NCBI GenBank assembly: GCA_017420625.1
Contig: JAFOIR010000405.1
Span: 1 to 13,229 of the forward strand
DNA from: Bacillota bacterium
GTDB lineage: Bacteria > Bacillota_A > Clostridia > Lachnospirales > Bianqueaceae
Length of the DNA stretch: 13,229 nt
Direction of reading: 5' to 3'
The translations under genes were made by a program, and so were the position numbers. Positions within the stretch are counted from its first letter, which is position 1, and each line of letters opens with the position of its first letter. The notes beneath the pieces are model-generated. The model searched no databases, was not told the origin of the DNA, and was given only the letters and a program-made list of their open reading frames with translations. Below, one piece after another: positions 6,993 through 13,229 of the stretch.

Positions 6993-8624
6993 TTATTCCA
7001 GCATGGCAGCCCGGATCAGCTTTTGAGTATATGGGTGCTTCGGATGTTCGAAGATTTCCTCTGCTGAACCTTCCTCCACAATCCTTCCATGCTCCAATAC
7101 GATTACCCGATGACAGATCATTCGGACGATATTCATATCATGTGAAACGAAGATCATGGACATATTTCGTTCTTTCTGAAGTTTCAGCAGAAGCTCCAGG
7201 ACCTGAGAAGAAACTGTTACATCCAAGGCGGATACTGGTTCATCAGCAATCAGGATCCTGGGATCATACAGCAGTGCCTGTCCGATACAGCAGCGCTGTC
7301 TCTGTCCTCCGGACAGATCCCTTGGATACCTTCCAAAGATCGTCTCCGGCAGTCCGACCTCCTTCAGCATCTCAAGTGCCATCTTCTGCTGCTCTTCTTT
7401 TGTTCGGATGCCTTTGCTTCTCAATGTTTCCATCAGCGTCCATCCGATCGTATGCGCCGGATTGAGTGCACTGTATGGATCCTGAAAGATCATCTGAGGT
7501 CTCTGATCTGTTTTCAGCACATCTGTTAATGGTTTCCCAAAAAGCTGTATCGTTCCATCATAGATCCCGTGCAGCCCTGTCAGAACTTTTCCGATCGTTG
7601 ACTTGCCGCTTCCGCTTCCTCCTACGATACCCAGGATCTCGTTCTCGAATAGCTTGAGACTGGCACCATAGACATAAGGTTCCAGTTTTGCCTTCCGAAA
7701 CAGACCGGATGAGGCACCGCGCGGCGGATAATAGATCGTGACGTCGTCCATCTGAAGGACCGGATCTTTTCCAGGAATCGTGGTTACGCTGGGAATCCTG
7801 GCCACCAGTGTTTTTGTATATTCATGTTTCGGGTGGTCAAGTACCTCTTTGACTTCTCCTTCTTCTACGATCTGACCCTGATACATGACCAGTACTCTGT
7901 CGCACAGACGTCTGATGACATGAAGATCATGTGAAATAAACAAGATGGCGACGCCGGTTCGTTCATGGATCTCTTTTAAAAGATCCAGGATCTGCTCCTG
8001 AACAAGCACATCCAGTGCGGTAGTCGGTTCATCTGCAATCAGCAGAGACGGATCAGTGATCAGTGCAGCTGCAATCATGACCCTCTGACGCATGCCGCCT
8101 GAAAGTTCATGCGGATACATCCGGCAAACGCCTTCAGGATCCGGGAGCCCGACATCAGTCAGTACACGGATGACTTTCTGATGAACCTCTTCTGCACTAA
8201 GCAATTTTCCATTCTGCGAATCATGAGAATTCATATGTGCATGCAGCTTTATGGCTTCCGCTACTTGCGCTTCAATCCGAAGAACCGGATTCAGGGAAGT
8301 CATCGGTTCCTGAAAAATCATGGAAATACCGAGTCCGCGAAGATCACAAAGCTCTTCTTCCGACAGGGAAAACAGATCTTTCCCTTGAAAAAGGATCTCA
8401 CCGCTGTCGATACGCGCAGTTTTTTTCAGCAGGCGAATGACAGAAAGCGCTGTCATGGATTTACCTGAGCCGGATTCTCCCACGACACCGAGGATATCAC
8501 CTTTTTCCATTGAGAACGAAAGATCCCGGATAACGGTATCTCTTTCCTCAATCCCATCATACGGATCATCATCCGGAAAAGAGACACTCAAATGACATAC
8601 TTTTAGTAATTCATTCATGCTCAT
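6993..8624 (-). CDS. Peptide/nickel-type ABC transporter ATPase with two fused nucleotide-binding domains
   Basis: Cytoplasmic ATPase powering the importer encoded upstream, 543 aa, with DppD-like and DppF-like domains on one chain. Domain 1 has Walker A GESGSGKS (49-56), Q-loop Q105, signature LSGGMRQ (174-180), Walker B with D198-E199 and switch H232. Domain 2 has Walker A GGSGSGKS (335-342), Q381, signature LSGGQRQ (438-444), Walker B with D461-E462 and H495. Both sites look catalytically complete. Each half carries the HPKHxYT segment typical of oligopeptide ATPases (about 264-270 and 527-533). The layout resembles GsiA and YejF, in which one protein replaces the usual D and F pair. Its ATG overlaps the TGA of the permease gene by four bases (ATGA), so the two are translationally coupled. 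A second ATG two codons on is too far from the GGAAG ribosome binding site. Confidence 0.95.
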   Translation of the reverse strand: MSMNELLKVCHLSVSFPDDDPYDGIEERDTVIRDLSFSMEKGDILGVVGESGSGKSMTALSVIRLLKKTARIDSGEILFQGKDLFSLSEEELCDLRGLGISMIFQEPMTSLNPVLRIEAQVAEAIKLHAHMNSHDSQNGKLLSAEEVHQKVIRVLTDVGLPDPEGVCRMYPHELSGGMRQRVMIAAALITDPSLLIADEPTTALDVLVQEQILDLLKEIHERTGVAILFISHDLHVIRRLCDRVLVMYQGQIVEEGEVKEVLDHPKHEYTKTLVARIPSVTTIPGKDPVLQMDDVTIYYPPRGASSGLFRKAKLEPYVYGASLKLFENEILGIVGGSGSGKSTIGKVLTGLHGIYDGTIQLFGKPLTDVLKTDQRPQMIFQDPYSALNPAHTIGWTLMETLRSKGIRTKEEQQKMALEMLKEVGLPETIFGRYPRDLSGGQRQRCCIGQALLYDPRILIADEPVSALDVTVSSQVLELLLKLQKERNMSMIFVSHDMNIVRMICHRVIVLEHGRIVEEGSAEEIFEHPKHPYTQKLIRAAMLE

Positions 8625-9457
8625 ACCCCGGCCACTTCCTTAAAACCTTCTGACAAAAGTGCAGCGCCTAAAATCATCAGAATAATCGTCACACCAGGAA
8701 AGATCGCATACCATGGACAGTTGAGAAGAAAACTCTGTGCTTCAAACAGCATACGTCCCAGTGATGGTGTAGGCGGCTGTACACCTAGTCCCAGATAACT
8801 CATGCTGGCTTCTGCCAGTACAGCATTATTGAAGCCGATCGCAGCAGCGGTCAGGATACTGATACGTGCATTAGGAAGAATATGAACCAGAATAATCCGC
8901 AGCGGTTTGATTCCCTGCAGACGAGCATTCCGGACAAAGTCACGATCCCGGTAACGAATCACCTCACTGCGTACCATTCTGGCAAAACTTGGAATAAACA
9001 GGATTCCCAGTGCCAGCACCACATTGATCGTACCAGGGCCAAGAAAACTGATCAGCAGAAGCGCCATAAGTACACTGGGGAATGAAAGAAGAATATCATT
9101 CATCCGCATGATGATCTCATCTAGAATGCCACCGAAATAACCCGTCAGGGCACCGATCATCGTCCCGATGATTCCACCGATCAAAACAGTGATCAGCGCA
9201 ACCAGAATGGTAATACCGCTTCCGTTCATGACACGGGACAGAACATCTCTTCCGAAATTATCCGTTCCCATCAGATGCTGCAGGCTTGGCGCCTGTGAAA
9301 CACTGGCAGCATCCATTCGGGTTGGAACAAAAGGTGTCCAGAGCTGTCCGATAATTGCCGTCAATGCAAAAAACGAAACCAGAATAAGCCCTACAAGGAT
9401 CTTGGGGTTGAGCCGAAGGAATTCTCTGATACGGGTCAAAGTCCAGCTTTTCTTCAT
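8621..9457 (-). CDS. ABC transporter permease, DppC/OppC family
   Basis: Inner-membrane channel subunit of the peptide/nickel-type importer, 278 aa. The N-terminal membrane helix is at about 19-40, followed by the family motif LMGTDNFGRDVLSRV (62-76). Further hydrophobic segments lie near 82-108, 123-140, 142-160, 200-217 and 250-269. The cytoplasmic coupling (EAA-type) loop is around NARLQGIKPLRI (177-188), and EASMSYLGLGVQPP (216-229) is the conserved late loop. The C terminus ends LLSEGFKEVAGV, where relatives usually have a GDGLRDALDPR-like tail, so it is short or divergent there. The start is preceded by GAGGAGG and lies one base after the stop of the other permease gene. Its own stop overlaps the ATPase start. 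Confidence 0.94.
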   Translation of the reverse strand: MKKSWTLTRIREFLRLNPKILVGLILVSFFALTAIIGQLWTPFVPTRMDAASVSQAPSLQHLMGTDNFGRDVLSRVMNGSGITILVALITVLIGGIIGTMIGALTGYFGGILDEIIMRMNDILLSFPSVLMALLLISFLGPGTINVVLALGILFIPSFARMVRSEVIRYRDRDFVRNARLQGIKPLRIILVHILPNARISILTAAAIGFNNAVLAEASMSYLGLGVQPPTPSLGRMLFEAQSFLLNCPWYAIFPGVTIILMILGAALLSEGFKEVAGV

Positions 9458-9458
9458 C

Positions 9459-10388
9459 TCAGCCTCCTCTCCTCAGTCTGGGATCAACCAGACGATACAG
9501 AAGATCCACCAGGAAATCGAGCGCGACTACTACTGTCGTTATATACATCACGATTGCCTGAACTACCGGGTAATCCCTGGCAGAGATCGACGAGATCAAA
9601 AGTCTTCCAAGACCTGGTACACTGAATACCTGTTCTGCTACAATGCTGCCTGCCAGGATCTCTCCGATCACCAAAGCAACAAAGGTGATCACCGGAATCA
9701 GTGCATTTTTCAGTACGTGGTTTTGCAGTACCTGATCCTCGCTTGCTCCATGTGCCCGGGCAGTACGGACATAATCCTGAGACAGTTCACCCCGCACGGA
9801 ACTCTTTAAAAACCGAACGGTCATGGCAATTTTCGGAATCGCAATCGAAAGAGCTGGGAAAATCAGATACTGAACGGACAGTCCTTCATAGGCACCTGGC
9901 CTGAAAGCATGCAGCAAAAGCCCGAAGATATAGGTAATAAGAATACCAAGAAAGAAAGCCGGCACTGCCATCATCACCTGACCAAGCACTGTCATGATCC
10001 TGTCCAGAAGTCGATCTCTGAATTTGACACATAAAAGTGCGATCGGTACAGAAAGAGTAAGAATGAGCAAAAGAGAAAGACCAGCCAGAACCAATGTAAC
10101 TGGCAATCTGCTCACTAAAAGTTCGGCAACGCTCATACCTGAATACTGGAGCGATTCTCCGAAATCTCCCTGTACAGCAGCGAAAAGCCACCTTCCATAA
10201 CGGATGAAAAGCGGATCGTTCAGCTGCAGTTTTTCTTCCAGTGCAGCAATCTGCTCGGCTGTTGCATCAACCCCCAACTTAGCCAGGGCAGCGTTTCCCG
10301 GTATGATGGAAAAGATTACAAACGTCAAAAAAGAAATGACCAGCACAGTCAGTATGAGAGAGAATAATTTTTTGACAATTGTCTGCAT
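9459..10388 (-). CDS. ABC transporter permease, DppB/OppB family
   Basis: Partner channel subunit of the importer, 309 aa from the start chosen here. An N-terminal helix is followed by IIPGNAA, a variant of the family's PGDPA motif. Then come several membrane helices, the coupling loop RTARAHGASEDQVLQNHVLKN (about 208-228), and the late EQVFSVPGLG (252-261). The protein ends VDPRLRRGG. An upstream in-frame ATG at 10397 would add MTG, but the AAGGAG (10398-10403) touches that codon directly. The ATG at 10388 has a normal nine-base spacing, so it is preferred. It follows the binding-protein gene by 23 bases with no terminator and precedes the DppC-like gene by one base, forming a tight operon. 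Confidence 0.94.
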   Translation of the reverse strand: MQTIVKKLFSLILTVLVISFLTFVIFSIIPGNAALAKLGVDATAEQIAALEEKLQLNDPLFIRYGRWLFAAVQGDFGESLQYSGMSVAELLVSRLPVTLVLAGLSLLLILTLSVPIALLCVKFRDRLLDRIMTVLGQVMMAVPAFFLGILITYIFGLLLHAFRPGAYEGLSVQYLIFPALSIAIPKIAMTVRFLKSSVRGELSQDYVRTARAHGASEDQVLQNHVLKNALIPVITFVALVIGEILAGSIVAEQVFSVPGLGRLLISSISARDYPVVQAIVMYITTVVVALDFLVDLLYRLVDPRLRRGG

Positions 10389-10397
10389 GCCGGTCAT

Positions 10398-10403
10398 CTC
10401 CTT
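10398..10403 (-). promoter_or_regulatory. Ribosome binding site deciding the DppB-family start
   Basis: AAGGAG on the minus strand abuts an in-frame ATG (10395-10397), leaving no spacer, but lies nine bases before the next ATG (10386-10388). The second start is therefore favoured. Confidence 0.7.
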
Positions 10404-10411
10404 TCTTTGTT

Positions 10412-11965
10412 TTATTTATTAATCTGATAGATCTTGGATACATCCCACGCAGCGGTAGGATAGAATACGTATCCATCGAACTGACTGTCCATAGCCACAA
10501 AATCAGCCGGATCTTCAATATAGACAGAAGCAGCATTTCTGGCCAGATTCATCTGCATCTGTTTGTAATAGGATGCTTTCTCCTCTGTATCGACAGCCTT
10601 CAAAGCCTTTTCGAGCAGTTCATCATATTCCGGATCAGAATAATTCGTCAGGTTATTGGAAGCGGTCGTTCCGTATTTTGCCATCCAATCGCTGGGATTC
10701 AGCTTTCCGTCAAAGCCGATAACGGTCGCTTCATAATCCCTTCCTTTGTACACGTCGGACAGCCAAACGGTCCATTCCACCTGTTTGATCGTCGCGTTGA
10801 TCCCTACCAGAGAAAGCTGGTCTGCTATGATCTGCGCTGTATCGACATGCTGCGAGTAGCTGCTGGGAACAGTGATCGTCAGATCGAATCCGTTTGGATA
10901 ACCAGCTTCTTCCAACAGCTTTTTCGCCTCTTTGACATCATAGGTGTAAACGCTGGCTGCTTCAGGCTCGTACCAGGTCGGAAGCTGCGGTGTCATATGC
11001 GATCCGATGATGATGCTCTTGCCGCCAAACAGGAAGCTGTTGATTGCATCCCGGTCTACAGCATAGCAGATCGCCTGACGAACCTTTACGTCGCTGAGCG
11101 GTCCTGCCTGATTGTTCAGGAACATGGCATGAACGAGATTCATGTTGCCTTCAACGATCCTGAAATCATCCCCTGTGCCCTTTTTCAGCGCTTCAACCTG
11201 TGCTGTGGTCAGATAGTTCAGAACATCGATCGTACCTGCCTGCAGTTCGGTAAAAGCTGTATTGACGTCCGCAATGAATTTGAAGCGGACTGTATCCAGG
11301 TAAGGTTCGTTCTCCAGCCAATAGTACTGATTTTTGGAAAGGTCCAGATACTGACCAGCTTTGTATTCAACGACCATGAAAGGACCGGTTCCAATCGGCT
11401 TTTCGGCCGGATCACTTCCATCCGGAATGATTGCAAAGGTCAGCTGGGACAAAAACTCCGAATCCGCTTCGTTAAGTGTAATTTTGACCGTCTTCTCATC
11501 GGGGAAGGAAAGTTCTTTCACAGCCTTAACAAAAGCGGAGTTTTCTCCCGAAAACTCCGCATAACGATTGAATGAATATTCAATATCTTTCAAGGTAACT
11601 TCCTGCCCGTTCTGGAATTTGATGCCATCTCTGATCGTAAAGACATACTCCATTCCAGACGGATCGATCTCAAAACTGCCGGCTACAGCCGGAATCAGAT
11701 CACCGCTGGAGGATGGTTTTACCAGTCCTTCATAGATATTGAAAACCACACTTCTCGTTCCTGCGTCTGTACTTTCGTGAGGGTCAAGACTTACCAGATC
11801 CTGTGTCATACCGTAAACCAGATGGCCGCCGTATACAGGTTCTGTTTCCGTGTGTTTCGGAGCGTTCTCCAAGGTCTCATCTTTCTTGCCGTCTGATGTG
11901 CATCCGGTCAGTACAGCAGAAAGAAGAAGCCCCAATGTTAAAAGAATAGCTAATAATCTTTTCAA
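10412..11965 (-). CDS. Extracellular solute-binding lipoprotein of a peptide/nickel-type ABC importer (SBP family 5)
   Basis: Captures the substrate outside the cell and hands it to the adjacent permeases, 517 aa from the start proposed here. The signal peptide reads (M)KRLLAILLTLGLLL and then lipobox LTGC with the lipid-bearing Cys at residue 22, followed by a charged linker. The mature protein opens with YGGHLVYGMTQD, SLDPHESTDAG and NIYEGLVKP, classic family 5 signatures, and ends near VFYPTAAWDVSKIYQINK. The frame is open upstream to an ATG at 12040, but that codon falls in the promoter's -35 box and would bury the signal peptide. The TTG at 11965, eight bases after GAGG, gives a normal lipoprotein start. 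The substrate cannot be read from sequence alone: di- or oligopeptides are likely, nickel or glutathione are possible. It is the first gene of the importer operon. Confidence 0.93.
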   Translation of the reverse strand: MKRLLAILLTLGLLLSAVLTGCTSDGKKDETLENAPKHTETEPVYGGHLVYGMTQDLVSLDPHESTDAGTRSVVFNIYEGLVKPSSSGDLIPAVAGSFEIDPSGMEYVFTIRDGIKFQNGQEVTLKDIEYSFNRYAEFSGENSAFVKAVKELSFPDEKTVKITLNEADSEFLSQLTFAIIPDGSDPAEKPIGTGPFMVVEYKAGQYLDLSKNQYYWLENEPYLDTVRFKFIADVNTAFTELQAGTIDVLNYLTTAQVEALKKGTGDDFRIVEGNMNLVHAMFLNNQAGPLSDVKVRQAICYAVDRDAINSFLFGGKSIIIGSHMTPQLPTWYEPEAASVYTYDVKEAKKLLEEAGYPNGFDLTITVPSSYSQHVDTAQIIADQLSLVGINATIKQVEWTVWLSDVYKGRDYEATVIGFDGKLNPSDWMAKYGTTASNNLTNYSDPEYDELLEKALKAVDTEEKASYYKQMQMNLARNAASVYIEDPADFVAMDSQFDGYVFYPTAAWDVSKIYQINK

Positions 11966-11973
11966 TTGGAATA

Positions 11974-11977
11974 CCTC
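11974..11977 (-). promoter_or_regulatory. Ribosome binding site for a TTG start
   Basis: GAGG on the minus strand lies eight bases before TTG (11963-11965), which is followed at once by the Lys-Arg and hydrophobic core of the signal peptide. This supports a TTG start in place of the ATG at 12040. Confidence 0.7.
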
Positions 11978-12011
11978 GATTCTCGCTCTCTCATATGAAA
12001 TTGTCCGATAT

Positions 12012-12040
12012 ATTTTAGCAGGTTCTGTCCGGAAAATCAA
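12012..12040 (-). promoter_or_regulatory. Sigma-A promoter of the ABC importer operon
   Basis: On the minus strand TTGATT (12035-12040) and TAAAAT (12012-12017) are separated by 17 bases, and TGC before the -10 box adds an extended -10 element. Predicted transcription start is near 12005, about 40 bases before the TTG start. The promoter lies wholly between the upstream gene's stop (12050) and the lipoprotein gene. No obvious operator palindrome, riboswitch or T-box is present in the short leader. Confidence 0.75.
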
Positions 12041-12049
12041 GTCCCGGTA

Positions 12050-13222
12050 TCAACCCTTTGACTTCTGAGCGATTTTCTCTCCCAGGAGATAAAGCGGCAT
12101 CAATTCTTCTTCCAGAAAGTCTCCCCAGACCCTTTCCTGCAGATCTGAAAGGAAGAAGCTGATCTTTTCGCTGGAGGACAGGATCACTTCCGGATTCTTT
12201 CTGGATTCACGCGACCAGCCATAGAGTCTTGCCAGCGTCCCATAATCAGCCGGTCGTTTGGTATCGAAATATGTGATCGTTTCTTCCAGATGCATGATCA
12301 TATATTCTCCAAGCACTTCGGCAAACTCGTCTGCATAGGTTTCCCAGTAAGCCTGTTCAGTCATAGGATCGTCTGATGGCAGAATCCGATGTCCGTTATA
12401 TTCGCTGAGCAGTTCATATACGAAGGTAAAATCTTCTGCATGCAGATCTCCGGCCGATACCAGTACGCCGTCTTCCTCTTCGCCTTTTTGCGAAAGAAAG
12501 TCTGTGAGCGAATCCTGATCCTCCCACTCATGATCAACGGATGAATTCATCTCATCCTCGTCATCCGGGTCAATACTTTCCAGTACATAACGGCTGTGAA
12601 AATGAATCGAATCATAGATCTTCCGGGCAAAAACTTCATTCAGGCGTTCCTGATCGAATGTTTCCAGATAATACCGGTTGAAGTCCTGTTCATCCATAGA
12701 AAGGCCGCGAGATCTGCGGAATGCCTCTCTGGCATCTTTTCCTTTCTGGAAAAATTCATTTGGCGAAAGATTCAGAATTCCTTCATAGATCCGAACCCTT
12801 ACCTCATCAAAACTACGAAAGGCATCAACATAGTACTCTTCCACTTCATCTTCTGAAAAAGGTTCATTCGGATGCATCGGGACGATTCCGCCTTTTCGCA
12901 TATCCCTGCGGACTTCCGATGCAAGTTTTCCGTGCAGGAGATCGTCCTTTACGGCATCTTCAACCAAATCGAACTGATACATCAGCTCATAGTCAATATC
13001 CTCATTCAGATCATCCAGAAGATCCAGATCCTCAAATGACAGGTCTTCGTCCTGTGCTGCAAAGAATGTTCTGAGATTGTCACAGCTCTCCATGTACGCT
13101 TTCAGCTTTGGTGAAGCTTCCAGCGGACCTTCCAGTTCTTCAGCAAAATGCAGAGAAAGCTCATTCATGAGCTTCTCTGCATCGATCCCACGGATCAAAA
13201 GTTCTTTAATTTTTTCTGTCAT
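12050..13222 (-). CDS. Acidic cytoplasmic protein of unknown function
   Basis: Protein of 390 aa with no family I can name. There is no signal peptide or membrane segment and only one cysteine (C47). It is strongly acidic, with a Glu/Asp-rich stretch at about 58-78 (SFEDLDLLDDLNEDIDYE) and another at about 217-251. Most of the rest looks helical and rich in aromatic residues, for example EVEEYYVDAF (126-135) and FNRYYLETFDQERL (181-194). The C-terminal third has ADEFAEVLGEYMIMHLEETI (297-316) and a basic tail. Only seven bases lie upstream of the ATG at 13222 in the window, so no ribosome binding site can be seen and the start is tentative. No terminator separates it from the importer promoter 10 bases beyond its stop, so it may read through into that operon. 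Confidence 0.75.
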   Translation of the reverse strand: MTEKIKELLIRGIDAEKLMNELSLHFAEELEGPLEASPKLKAYMESCDNLRTFFAAQDEDLSFEDLDLLDDLNEDIDYELMYQFDLVEDAVKDDLLHGKLASEVRRDMRKGGIVPMHPNEPFSEDEVEEYYVDAFRSFDEVRVRIYEGILNLSPNEFFQKGKDAREAFRRSRGLSMDEQDFNRYYLETFDQERLNEVFARKIYDSIHFHSRYVLESIDPDDEDEMNSSVDHEWEDQDSLTDFLSQKGEEEDGVLVSAGDLHAEDFTFVYELLSEYNGHRILPSDDPMTEQAYWETYADEFAEVLGEYMIMHLEETITYFDTKRPADYGTLARLYGWSRESRKNPEVILSSSEKISFFLSDLQERVWGDFLEEELMPLYLLGEKIAQKSKG

Positions 13223-13229
13223 ATTGTAA

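Noticed and set aside
9168..9809. A 213-codon plus-strand open frame across the two permease genes
   Set aside because: It overlaps both permease genes in antisense and crosses their junction; no domain or ribosome binding site supports it.
10379..11575. A 398-codon open frame on the plus strand opposite the binding-protein gene
   Set aside because: It is antisense to a clearly recognised SBP family 5 gene, has no family features and no good ribosome binding site.

Overview
The window looks like a chromosomal segment from a moderate-GC member of the Bacillota (Firmicutes). The signs are strong AGGAGG-type ribosome binding sites, sigma-A promoters with TATAAT and extended -10 boxes, a ClpE-type zinc-finger Clp ATPase, and a Gram-positive style lipoprotein signal on the solute-binding protein. 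Nothing in the sequence fixes the genus. No tRNA, rRNA, CRISPR array, insertion sequence or prophage signature is visible, and no intergenic gap exceeds about 180 bases.

Left part (1-2638): the conserved translation and RNA-decay pair rpsO then pnp, on the minus strand. The window cuts off the last few codons of pnp. The rpsO promoter, a folded mRNA leader and a strong terminator-like hairpin between rpsO and pnp can all be read. The rpsO promoter overlaps a divergent extended -10 promoter for dinB.

Middle (2639-6367): two plus-strand genes, dinB (DNA polymerase IV) and a clpE-like AAA+ unfoldase. The clpE-like gene has its own near-canonical promoter and a very short leader. A bidirectional terminator ends it where it converges on the minus-strand genes.

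Right part (6367-13222): all minus strand. An unrecognised acidic cytoplasmic protein (390 aa) comes first. A clear promoter and a TTG-started lipoprotein gene follow, opening a complete peptide/nickel-type ABC importer operon: substrate-binding lipoprotein, two permeases, and one polypeptide carrying both ATPase domains. A small membrane-anchored protein of unknown function comes last and has its own extended -10 promoter. The importer is self-contained: lipoprotein capture outside the membrane, a DppB/DppC channel and a fused double ATPase.

Most of the window is ordinary housekeeping. The parts most worth a second look are the structured rpsO leader, the strand-asymmetric hairpin before pnp, the overlapping divergent promoter region with its 16-base palindrome, the acidic linker of the ClpE-like protein, and the two proteins of unknown function.
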